From assembly GCA_002308635.1 (NCBI GenBank), contig DBWG01000073.1, positions 1,530 to 10,631 of the forward strand: a stretch of 9,102 bases of DNA, given 5' to 3'. This stretch comes from Ruminococcaceae bacterium UBA1244 (GTDB taxonomy: Bacteria; Bacillota; Clostridia; Oscillospirales; Acutalibacteraceae). The position numbers and the translations under genes were made by a program. The notes beneath the pieces are model-generated. The model was not told the origin of the DNA, ran no database searches, and saw only the letters and a list, made by a program, of their open reading frames with translations. Each line of letters opens with the position of its first letter. Position 1 is the first letter of the stretch. Shown piece by piece: positions 1 to 5,942 of the stretch.

Positions 1-2573
1 CCGCCGGAATTGGACTGTATTACATCAGAAAATCCGAGCGCAAGTGAAAGCGAAGCCATAAAGGATTCACCGCCGGAAAGCGAACGTACACTTCTCTGTG
101 AGCCGCTGTCGTGGTCGATAACGTCAATATCGAGACCTCTTTTTGCCTTTTTGTCAAGAGCGTTTTGGGAACGCTTGAATTCATATTTTCCGTTGCTCAT
201 TTTTCTGAGCCTGAGATTTGCAAATGAAAGTATGCTGTCAAAGTACCTTGTCTGAGCAAAGACTTCGAGGGTTATTTTTTCTCTTCCGGTCAGGCTGCCC
301 ATAGCAGTATTTTTAAGGTTGTCAAGCTCTGAGGAATACTCCTGCAGTTCAGTCAGCTTGCGGCTGTTGGAGAGAATATATTCGCTGATATCCTTGTTTG
401 TTTTTATTCTGATACGGACAGCTCCTGCCTTGTCGCTGCGGAGAGAGTTTTCCTTTCTAAGCTCATCAACTTCCCGCTCGGCTTTTTCGATAGACTCACG
501 TTCATCGTCAAGGGATATCTCTCCAAAGTGCTGGAGCGTTGCCTGTTTTTCACGTATAGAAGCCCTGCAGTCAGAAAGCTCTTTTTCTGCGGTTTTATAT
601 GCTGAAACGAGAAGCCTTTGCTTATCAGTCAGATCCTGTATTTTCCGAGTCACAAGAGCCTTTTCAGGATAGGGAAGAGAATCCGCAGTTTCTTTTATCT
701 GTTGGGAAATGCCGGTTTTCTTTTGTTCAGCGATAGCTTTTTCAGTGCGTATTTTTTCAAGAGAACTGCGTGTTTCCTCCGCAGCGGCTTCAAGCTTTGG
801 CAGTGATGTTTCGATGGTCTTTTTGCGCAGGCACTGTTTGTTGAGGACTTCGATATCAGCGTTGGTTTTTTCTATCTCGTTTTTGAGTGAAACACCAAGC
901 TCAATAAGAGCATTTATTATCTCCGAGGAAGTTCTGTGATCTCCGAAAATTTCCTCCGAAATTTTTTGTGCAGCTTCCTTTTTCTGGCCGCATACAGCAC
1001 GGGCGCTGCTGCATTCCGAGGAAGCCTTTGAAGCAAGCTCAGAGGCCGCATCCGCTGCTTTTCTGGCACTGTCCACCTGAGCCTTTGTCGGAGCGCCGGG
1101 ACGTTTTTTTGCAATATGCGGGTGTTCAGTCGAACCGCACACAGGGCAGGGCTGTCCTTCGGTGAGATTTTCAGCGATGATGCCGGCCTGTTCATCAAGA
1201 AAAGCGTTGTTCATTTCGGAGAAGATACGTGATTTTTCCTGATGCTGGTTTTTGGCGGACAGATAATTTTTTTGCAGCTCATCAAGCTGTATCAGCTTTT
1301 TTTCAAGGTCCTTCATATCCTTGTAGTAAACGGTGTATTTTTCTTTGGTTTCTGACCTGCGGGTATTTTCGGCTCTGAGCTTTTCGAGAGAAGCAGCGCT
1401 GTCCTTATAGCTGTCAAGCTCTTTGCGAAGTTCAGAAACATTTTTTGCAGTTTCATCGAGCAGCCTGCTTTTTTGAGTGACATCTGTGCCGAATTTTGTG
1501 ATCTGCCTTTCAGTATCGGAAAGCTGTTTTTTCAGGACATCAAGCTTCTGATAATCCGCAAGCTTTTCGTTGAGGAGTTTGATCTCTCCGACAAGCGCCG
1601 ATGCTTTTTCCTCGTTGTTTTCCACGGCATGAAAGGCATTTTCGAGCAGCGGTAGCTGTTTTTTTGCAGCTTCAAGCTTGGTTTGGGTATCGAGGTATAT
1701 CCTCCTTGTTTTTTCACGTTCCTTAGCTTCGCCGATCTCGGTCTGCTTTTTGCCGATCAGTTCTTCTGAGCTTCTTGTTAGCTCAATAAGCTTTGACAGA
1801 TTTTCGGTATCCTCGTCGATTATTCTTATAAGCAGCTCCGAAAACTTTTCGGGATTTGTAACAAAGGACGAGTTCATCTCCATAAGCTGGGCGAGTTCGT
1901 CTTTTAGAGGACTTGACTCATCACATGATGATCTGCGGAGCATGATGAGGAATTCGTTGAGAGCGGTGACATATTTTTCCTTATATTTTTTGGAGAGAGC
2001 ATCAAGCTCATCCTGCATGAGGTCAAATTTTTCTGTATTGAAGATTGCCCTGAGTATCTCGGTCTTTTCGGCGGTATCCGAATTAAGCACACGCATAAAT
2101 GCTCCCTGAGCTATCATCGAAAGCTGCTTGAATTTTTTTGCGTCAATTCCGATTATATCTTCTATCGTGTTACCGCTGGATCTCAGAATTTCGGTTCTGG
2201 TCTGATCGCCGTCATAGTAGGTTATGGCTGCTTCGGCTTTGGCGGTCGTTGTTTTGCCGCCTCGCTTTGCTGCACGTTCATAGGCAGGACTGCGGCGGAC
2301 TGTATATTTTTTGCCTTTTGACATAAAGGTAAGCTCAACGTATGTAGGGACATCAGGCGGAGCATTTTTGCTGCGGAGAAGGTTGGTATCTCTGTTGTCG
2401 CCGCTTGCCTGATTATAGAGCGCATAGGAAATAGCGTCAAATATAGTGGTTTTGCCTGCGCCGGTGTCTCCGGTGATGAGATACAGCCCTTTGCTTCCGA
2501 ATTTTGTAAAATCTATTTCGGTTTCTTCAAGGTATGAACAGAATGCGGACATTTTAAGTTTGATTGGCAGCAT
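1..2573 (-). CDS. sbcC: SbcC, Rad50-like ATPase of the SbcCD nuclease (3' end cut by window edge)
   Basis: SbcC is the ATPase and coiled-coil subunit of the SbcCD (Rad50/Mre11-type) complex, which opens hairpins and trims blocked DNA ends. I translated the frame by hand from ATG 2573 to the left edge: 857 codons with no stop. Visible in order: N-terminal ATPase lobe with Walker A GDTGAGKT (residues 35-42); Q-loop region around the IAQGAF motif; a long charged coiled coil; zinc hook CPVC at residues 476-479 (bases 1137-1148); return coiled coil; and ABC signature LSGGES at residues 832-837 (bases 63-80). Walker B and the D-loop lie beyond the edge. Family members are about 1000-1050 residues, so roughly 90-190 residues are missing. 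The start has GGAGG at 2581-2585, 7 nt upstream, inside the last codons of sbcD. Only 4 nt separate the two genes, so they are probably co-transcribed and translationally coupled. It is truncated by the window, not a pseudogene. Confidence 0.96.
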   Translation of the reverse strand, partial: MLPIKLKMSAFCSYLEETEIDFTKFGSKGLYLITGDTGAGKTTIFDAISYALYNQASGDNRDTNLLRSKNAPPDVPTYVELTFMSKGKKYTVRRSPAYERAAKRGGKTTTAKAEAAITYYDGDQTRTEILRSSGNTIEDIIGIDAKKFKQLSMIAQGAFMRVLNSDTAEKTEILRAIFNTEKFDLMQDELDALSKKYKEKYVTALNEFLIMLRRSSCDESSPLKDELAQLMEMNSSFVTNPEKFSELLIRIIDEDTENLSKLIELTRSSEELIGKKQTEIGEAKEREKTRRIYLDTQTKLEAAKKQLPLLENAFHAVENNEEKASALVGEIKLLNEKLADYQKLDVLKKQLSDTERQITKFGTDVTQKSRLLDETAKNVSELRKELDSYKDSAASLEKLRAENTRRSETKEKYTVYYKDMKDLEKKLIQLDELQKNYLSAKNQHQEKSRIFSEMNNAFLDEQAGIIAENLTEGQPCPVCGSTEHPHIAKKRPGAPTKAQVDSARKAADAASELASKASSECSSARAVCGQKKEAAQKISEEIFGDHRTSSEIINALIELGVSLKNEIEKTNADIEVLNKQCLRKKTIETSLPKLEAAAEETRSSLEKIRTEKAIAEQKKTGISQQIKETADSLPYPEKALVTRKIQDLTDKQRLLVSAYKTAEKELSDCRASIREKQATLQHFGEISLDDERESIEKAEREVDELRKENSLRSDKAGAVRIRIKTNKDISEYILSNSRKLTELQEYSSELDNLKNTAMGSLTGREKITLEVFAQTRYFDSILSFANLRLRKMSNGKYEFKRSQNALDKKAKRGLDIDVIDHDSGSQRSVRSLSGGESFMASLSLALGFSDVIQSNSG

Positions 2574-2577
2574 GATC

Positions 2578-3690
2578 TTACCTCCATATCTTTTCTATTA
2601 TTTCACGTATGATATTCTGCTGTACCGGACTAAGCTCCCTGCCGCCGTTTTGCATTTTGTAGAGATCGGTGAATATTTCTTCGGGAGATCTTTCTTCTTC
2701 GGTGTTCTGTGCAGACAGCAATTCCTCAGCACTTGAAGATGAGTGGGCGGTATACGAGACCGAAACAAGATTTTTATATACTGCCCTGAGTCCTGCAGCG
2801 GCAAACTGTACATCGCTGTTGTTGGTAAGTTCGGCATAAATATAGTCGTCCGAAGGTTCTGCGGAAGTGAGTTCGCTGAAAGTGCCTTTAATTTTTCTCA
2901 TGTCGTGGAGAGGGGTGAGGACAGGAGTTTCGATAGTGATATTTCCTTTTTCGTTAAGTGTCACGACAGTCATTGATTTTTTGTGTTTGGCTTCGGACAG
3001 GGAGTATTTCAGCGGTGTTCCGCAGTAGCGGATAGTTTCACTGCCGATCTGCTGCGGAGAGTGGATATGGCCGAGAGCGGCATAATCGAATGGTTCATAG
3101 ACCTTTTTGTCCACACATTCCGTACCTCCGACGATAGTTTCGGAGTCACAGACGGACGCTCCCGAAACAAACTGATGTGAAATGATAATGTTTCGTTCAT
3201 TCGGTTCAATGTTCATCAGACCGACCATATATTCTATCGCAGAGGTGTAATTCGTGAAGCTTTGTTCATAAGCATTGTTCACGTCAACAGGACGGAGAAA
3301 CGGCAGAAGATAGAAATTTACATTTCCGAATTTGTCCCTGAGTGTGACGGGCTTTGCTGAATCTCTGATATCCGTTCCGATAAAGACGTTATTCTTTTTC
3401 AAGATACCAGAACCGAAGGAGAGTCTGTCGGCGGAATCATGGTTGCCGCTGATGATAAAAACAGGCAGTCCCATTTCGGAAAGGGTGTCGATGATCTCGT
3501 CAAACAGCAGGACGGCATCAACAGGAGGTATGCTTTTGTCATAGATGTCTCCTGCAATGATAACCGCATCAACCGGATCGTTTTTGATGCAGTCAAAGAT
3601 CTGTCCGAAAATATACCTCTGTTCGTCAAGCATCGGCATTTCGCAGATCTTTAGTCCTAAGTGCAGGTCGGATAAATGCAGCAGTTTCAT
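2578..3690 (-). CDS. sbcD: SbcD, Mre11-like exonuclease subunit of SbcCD
   Basis: This is the metallophosphoesterase nuclease subunit that partners SbcC in cutting DNA hairpins and processing double-strand ends. From ATG 3690 it is 370 residues, within the usual SbcD range (about 370-410). The two-metal active site is complete: SDLHLG with D8 and H10, GDIYD with D48, GNHD with N83, H84 and D85, SHQF with H172, and GHIH with H208 and H210. The C-terminal third (about 260-370) is the divergent capping and SbcC-binding part, with an acidic linker near 320-340. A longer frame opens at 3726, but that start falls inside the -10 region. ATG 3690 has GGAG at 3699-3702 with an 8-nt spacer and begins exactly with the conserved MKLLHLSDLHLG, so I chose it. 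First gene of the sbcDC operon. Confidence 0.96.
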   Translation of the reverse strand: MKLLHLSDLHLGLKICEMPMLDEQRYIFGQIFDCIKNDPVDAVIIAGDIYDKSIPPVDAVLLFDEIIDTLSEMGLPVFIISGNHDSADRLSFGSGILKKNNVFIGTDIRDSAKPVTLRDKFGNVNFYLLPFLRPVDVNNAYEQSFTNYTSAIEYMVGLMNIEPNERNIIISHQFVSGASVCDSETIVGGTECVDKKVYEPFDYAALGHIHSPQQIGSETIRYCGTPLKYSLSEAKHKKSMTVVTLNEKGNITIETPVLTPLHDMRKIKGTFSELTSAEPSDDYIYAELTNNSDVQFAAAGLRAVYKNLVSVSYTAHSSSSAEELLSAQNTEEERSPEEIFTDLYKMQNGGRELSPVQQNIIREIIEKIWR

Positions 3691-3716
3691 TTGATCAACT
3701 CCATAATGTTTTTTAT

Positions 3717-3745
3717 ATTGTATCATATATTTTTTCTGATATCAA
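3717..3745 (-). promoter_or_regulatory. SigA-type promoter of sbcDC
   Basis: Read on the minus strand there is a -35 TTGATA (3745-3740), a 17-nt spacer and a -10 TACAAT (3722-3717). Transcription would start near 3710, leaving a leader of about 20 nt before ATG 3690. The optimal spacing and two strong hexamers make this a convincing vegetative promoter. I see no operator-like palindrome, so nothing points to SOS control. Confidence 0.8.
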
Positions 3746-3764
3746 ATATTATAACATATCAAGT

Positions 3765-3801
3765 GTACAAAAAAAGCCCCCGAAGTATTTCGGGAGCTTT
3801 T
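3765..3801 (-). terminator. Intrinsic terminator after the popT operon
   Basis: On the minus strand the stop of the DUF368 gene (3805) is followed at once by a hairpin. Its arms are 3796-3801 with 3772-3777 (GCTTTT/AAAAGC) and 3789-3794 with 3779-3784 (CCCGAA/TTCGGG), with one C/A mismatch between the two blocks and a 4-nt loop. A run of T follows on the minus strand. It separates the popT operon from the sbcDC promoter 20 nt further on. In the plus direction the U-tract is weak. Confidence 0.85.
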
Positions 3802-3804
3802 ATA

Positions 3805-4758
3805 TCATGAAGCTGATTTTTCTTTATTCTTTCCGGAGAAATGGTTTCTTATTTTTTCACTGCCGAAGATAAGTGCGATGGCAAGTCCGACAGCGAACAC
3901 TATCGAAGATACTGTTATGTTCAGCGGAGAAGCAACAAAATTGCTTGCAAAATCCTTTCCGTTTTCGGCTGCATCAAGAACAAGCTTTTCATCCTCAGCT
4001 TTGAACTTCATAAATATGACCAGAGGCGAACCGAGCATAAGACCGATTATTGCAAAGAACGTCATCTGCGGGAAACGCTTTATGCAGACATCAATGAGCT
4101 TTGCGCCGAAAACGATACCGACGATAACTCCGAGACCAACAGGGATAAGTACAAGGAAGCTGTTTACAAACTCTTTTGTAAGTCCGGAGATAGCTCCGAT
4201 GACAGTCGCATAGATGCCGAAGATCATGAGTATCATTGAACCGCTCACACCGGGGATTATCATACACATTGCCGCAACAGCCGAGCTTATGAAGAAATAG
4301 AACCAGGTGGCTGCGTTCAGTTCCATAGCAGAGCCGCTGTCGCTTGTTTTTACAAATGCTAAAACGGTCATTCCGGCAAGAAAGACCATCAGCGGGATGA
4401 CAGACCAGATGCGGAACTTTGTTTCGAGAGCCTTTTTGAAGGTAAGAGGAAGGCTTCCGAGTATCAGACCGATAAAGAAGAAGCAGGTGGGCAGGGGATG
4501 GTTCGTAATAAGATATTCTATCAGTTTTGAAAATGCGACGATACCAAATCCGGCACCGACAAGTATCGGGATAAGGAATCTCATGCTTTGCTTGAAATGC
4601 TTTCTCATTCCAGTGAAAGAGTCGATCAGCTTGTCATAAATATTGAGCATGACAGCCATTGTGCCGCCGCTGACACCCGGAATGATATTCGCCACACCGA
4701 TGATGCAGCCGTAAACAGCGTTCAGGAACACATCAAGGAATTTTTTCATCGTATTCAT
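3805..4758 (-). CDS. popT: DUF368 family undecaprenyl-phosphate flippase (PopT-like)
   Basis: Polytopic membrane protein of 317 residues belonging to the DUF368 family. Family members called PopT were shown to return the lipid carrier undecaprenyl phosphate across the cytoplasmic membrane for reuse in wall synthesis; the role here is by family membership. The family motif IIPGVSGG stands at residues 25-32 and recurs as IIPGVSGS at 167-174. A second pair, FFFIGLILGSLP (93-104) and FFAIIGLMLGSPL (234-246), recurs at the same spacing, so the protein is a two-fold repeat of about 142 residues. About eight hydrophobic segments are visible, with re-entrant loops likely at the motifs, and a basic C-terminal tail. 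ATG 4758 has AGGAG at 4766-4770 with a 7-nt spacer; a second in-frame ATG at 4749 is possible. It sits 17 nt after the 60-residue gene, so the two are co-transcribed. Confidence 0.9.
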   Translation of the reverse strand: MNTMKKFLDVFLNAVYGCIIGVANIIPGVSGGTMAVMLNIYDKLIDSFTGMRKHFKQSMRFLIPILVGAGFGIVAFSKLIEYLITNHPLPTCFFFIGLILGSLPLTFKKALETKFRIWSVIPLMVFLAGMTVLAFVKTSDSGSAMELNAATWFYFFISSAVAAMCMIIPGVSGSMILMIFGIYATVIGAISGLTKEFVNSFLVLIPVGLGVIVGIVFGAKLIDVCIKRFPQMTFFAIIGLMLGSPLVIFMKFKAEDEKLVLDAAENGKDFASNFVASPLNITVSSIVFAVGLAIALIFGSEKIRNHFSGKNKEKSAS

Positions 4759-4775
4759 AGCCTCACTCCTATAGT

Positions 4776-4958
4776 TTAGTTTTGTTTGCGGACGATCCTG
4801 TATTCATCGTCATTGCTGTAGTATGGACAGGAATCCTGAGTACCGGAAAGAAACCTTGCATATTCGTCTTCGTCAAGGCTCACAAGGCACTCATAACATT
4901 CATAGTCTTCATTATATACATAATGGCTGCAGCTTTCACAGCCTGAAAAAGACGCCAT
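4776..4958 (-). CDS. Small cysteine-rich acidic protein, probable zinc-ribbon-like (possibly DUF6472)
   Basis: A 60-residue soluble protein with no signal peptide or membrane span. It carries CESC at residues 7-10, CYEC at 21-24 and a lone C44 in SCPYY, plus H12. The CxxC-x10-CxxC spacing suggests a small metal site, most simply zinc. The middle is acidic and tyrosine-rich (LDEDEYARFL at 28-37), and the end is basic (RIVRKQN). It resembles a short conserved Clostridia family that I recall as DUF6472, but I cannot verify that, and no function is known to me. The frame extends up to 4994, but that start lies in the -10 element. ATG 4964 is only 2 nt from the GGAG, whereas ATG 4958 has AGGAG (4967-4971) at 8 nt, so I chose 4958. 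First gene of the operon with the PopT-like flippase. Confidence 0.82.
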   Translation of the reverse strand: MASFSGCESCSHYVYNEDYECYECLVSLDEDEYARFLSGTQDSCPYYSNDDEYRIVRKQN

Positions 4959-4966
4959 TGCCATCT

Positions 4967-4971
4967 CTCCT
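4967..4971 (-). promoter_or_regulatory. Ribosome binding site deciding the start of the 60-residue gene
   Basis: AGGAG on the minus strand within GAAAGGAGAG. It is 8 nt from ATG 4958 but only 2 nt from ATG 4964. It therefore supports the protein beginning MASFSG and argues against the longer 72-residue reading. Confidence 0.75.
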
Positions 4972-4989
4972 TTCACCGTTCTAAATATT

Positions 4990-5017
4990 ATCATAAACCG
5001 GACGATATTTCAATCAA
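4990..5017 (-). promoter_or_regulatory. Probable promoter of the 60-residue gene / popT operon
   Basis: On the minus strand there is a -35-like TTGATT (5017-5012), a 16-nt spacer and a -10 TATGAT (4995-4990). The start site would be near 4983, giving a leader of about 25 nt. The -35 is weaker than those of the other promoters here and the spacer is one short of optimal, so confidence is moderate. Confidence 0.6.
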
Positions 5018-5064
5018 GAAAAACAAGATTTATTTTATTTATGAACTTATGATAATAATACCGT

Positions 5065-5094
5065 CACGGGAAGATTTTTTCCGTGAAAAATCCC
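5065..5094. other. Overlapping inverted repeats in the divergent intergenic spacer
   Basis: The spacer between the leftward popT operon promoter and the rightward rpsT promoter holds two mutually exclusive hairpins. One pairs CACGG (5065-5069) with CCGTG (5081-5085), extended by AA/TT after a bulged G. The other pairs ATTTTT (5074-5079) with AAAAAT (5086-5091), flanked by GGG and CCC. No U-tract follows on either strand, so it is not a clear terminator. It could be a regulator site or chance in AT-rich DNA. I see no credible gene between 5018 and 5205. Confidence 0.3.
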
Positions 5095-5205
5095 ATCCGG
5101 AATGAATATATCACGGTAAAAATGAACAGTAGCTGATGTTTTGTGAGGAATAAAGATGGGCTGTTATACAAAGAGTAAATTTTTTGATTTTTTTTCAAAA
5201 AACAC

Positions 5206-5234
5206 TTGCAATTTTTCTGAATAAATGTTATCAT
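5206..5234 (+). promoter_or_regulatory. rpsT promoter with upstream A/T tract
   Basis: -35 TTGCAA (5206-5211), a 17-nt spacer and -10 TATCAT (5229-5234), predicting a start near 5241 and a leader of only about 30 nt. Directly upstream, 5178-5203 is an almost pure A/T tract of T runs then A runs, which could act as an UP element for the RNA polymerase alpha subunit. The leader is too short for an elaborate cis-regulatory structure. Confidence 0.75.
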
Positions 5235-5270
5235 AAGCTGTACGCAAGTGAAGGAGAGGGAGGTGTTCTG

Positions 5271-5531
5271 ATGCCTAACATTAAGTCAGCAAAAAAGCGT
5301 GTTAAGGTCGCTGCTGCAAAAACTGCTGCTAACAAGATCGTTAAGAGCGATTTGAAGACAAGCATTAAGAAGGCAAGCTTTGCTATCGAGGATAATGCCG
5401 CAGATAAAGATATGGCTGTTCGTGTAGCTATTAAGAAGATCGACCAGGCAGCCGCTAAGGGTATTCTCAAGAAGAATACAGCTGCAAGGAGAAAGTCTTC
5501 TTTGGCCCGCAAGCTCAACGCTTCTGCCTGA
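5271..5531 (+). CDS. rpsT: 30S ribosomal protein S20
   Basis: S20 binds 16S rRNA in the body of the small subunit and helps early 30S assembly. The 86-residue product matches the family length (about 85-90). It begins MPNIKSAKKRVKV and carries the conserved C-terminal GILKKNTAARRKS block (about residues 64-76). It is almost entirely lysine- and alanine-rich helix, as expected. The start ATG 5271 has GGAGG at 5259-5263 with a 7-nt spacer, plus a second purine-rich AAGGAG further up. An in-frame extension to 5184 is rejected because it would span the promoter. The gene stands alone between its own promoter and terminator. Lysine and alanine codons and gene size look typical of a highly expressed ribosomal gene. 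Confidence 0.98.
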   Translation: MPNIKSAKKRVKVAAAKTAANKIVKSDLKTSIKKASFAIEDNAADKDMAVRVAIKKIDQAAAKGILKKNTAARRKSSLARKLNASA

Positions 5532-5533
5532 TG

Positions 5534-5614
5534 GCAGAACGGTCCCGGCAGGGATCACAACTGAAAAGTGCCGGATCGTACCAAAGCAGAACTGTCCGTT
5601 CTGCTTTATTTTTT
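5534..5614 (+). terminator. rpsT terminator with structured 3' end
   Basis: The terminator proper is a perfect 10-bp stem, AAAGCAGAAC (5583-5592) with GTTCTGCTTT (5598-5607), loop TGTCC, then ATTTTTT (5608-5614). Just after the rpsT stop, GCAGAACGG (5534-5542) is an exact complement of CCGTTCTGC (5596-5604), the same 3' arm. Between them CCGGCA (5545-5550) can pair with TGCCGG (5569-5574). Two alternative folds can therefore form, both ending next to the U-tract. Confidence 0.88.
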
Positions 5615-5640
5615 GCTTTGAGAAAATTTTTATATAAATC

Positions 5641-5669
5641 TTGACATTATAATATAAAAATTATATAAT
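5641..5669 (+). promoter_or_regulatory. Exact-consensus promoter of the 48-residue membrane protein gene
   Basis: TTGACA (5641-5646), exactly 17 nt, then TATAAT (5664-5669): a full match to the vegetative sigma consensus. The 5622-5640 stretch upstream is A/T-rich and UP-like. The start would be near 5676, giving a leader of about 29 nt. It lies only 27 nt beyond the rpsT terminator, so the downstream gene is an independent unit. Confidence 0.9.
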
Positions 5670-5704
5670 TAGCTTAAAATAATAACTTCTTGGGAGGAAT
5701 CGGG

Positions 5705-5851
5705 ATGAACAAGAAAGCTTTGATATTTTTAGCTATAGTGTGCGGGATAGCTGCTCTTGTTGCTGCGTTTACTGCAACTGTGCTTGTTAAGCAGAAACAA
5801 AAACGTGATGAGGAAGAACTTGAGCATTACCTCGACAGTTCAATACAGTAA
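5705..5851 (+). CDS. Small single-span membrane protein, function unknown
   Basis: A 48-residue product I do not recognise. It starts MNKK, has one hydrophobic segment at about residues 5-28 rich in A, V, I and L with C13 and G14 inside it, then a charged tail KQKQKR (29-34) and an acidic end with EEELEHYLDSSIQ (36-48) that could form an amphipathic helix. Basic residues flank the span on both sides; the longer basic cluster after it suggests the tail is cytoplasmic. AFTA at 21-24 could be read as a signal peptidase site, but the remaining peptide would be tiny, so an anchored protein is more likely. Evidence that it is real: ATG 5705 has GGGAGG (5692-5697) at 7 nt, a perfect promoter lies upstream, and a terminator follows the stop by 11 nt. 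It is monocistronic. It could be a stress peptide, a complex subunit or a toxin-like peptide; nothing in the sequence decides this. Confidence 0.82.
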   Translation: MNKKALIFLAIVCGIAALVAAFTATVLVKQKQKRDEEELEHYLDSSIQ

Positions 5852-5862
5852 TACGAAGGATT

Positions 5863-5892
5863 TGCGGCTGATATTACTCGGCCGCATTTTTT
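5863..5892 (+). terminator. Terminator of the small membrane protein gene
   Basis: TGCGGCTGA (5863-5871) pairs with TCGGCCGCA (5878-5886) through nine pairs including one G-U, around the 6-nt loop TATTAC. Six T residues follow (5887-5892). It begins 11 nt after the stop codon. Confidence 0.9.
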
Positions 5893-5903
5893 ATAGACAA
5901 TAA

Positions 5904-5936
5904 AACTGCCGCACTCAAAAATGCGGCAGTTCTTTT
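5904..5936. terminator. Bidirectional terminator between convergent units, ends the ftsEX operon
   Basis: A perfect 10-bp stem, AACTGCCGCA (5904-5913) with TGCGGCAGTT (5922-5931), surrounds the loop CTCAAAAA. On the minus strand it lies 11 nt after the M23 gene and is followed by a short T-rich tail (TTTTATT), so it ends the ftsE-ftsX-M23 transcript. On the plus strand it is followed by CTTTTT and backs up the preceding terminator. Its arms share GCCGCA/TGCGGC with that neighbour, so cross-pairing is possible. Confidence 0.87.
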
Positions 5937-5942
5937 TGTTGT

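Noticed and set aside
1..300. Possible pseudogene or truncated sbcC
   Set aside because: The frame is intact to the window edge and ends just after the ABC signature, exactly where more sequence is expected; the cut is from the window.
1678..2109. 143-codon plus-strand frame opposite sbcC
   Set aside because: sbcC is open through the whole stretch with Walker A, zinc hook and signature in register, so this serine-rich frame is a shadow.
3841..4239. 132-codon plus-strand frame opposite the DUF368 gene
   Set aside because: No family features or ribosome binding site; it is fully inside a well-supported membrane protein gene.
5156..5224. 22-codon plus-strand frame beginning MGCYTKSKFF with a GAGG-like site upstream
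   Set aside because: It has no convincing promoter of its own, runs through the A/T tract and the rpsT -35 element, and its composition follows the T and A runs. Probably chance.
5184..5270. N-terminal extension of rpsT to an upstream ATG
   Set aside because: It would include the -35 and -10 elements and make S20 about 29 residues too long; MPNIKSA at 5271 is the family start.
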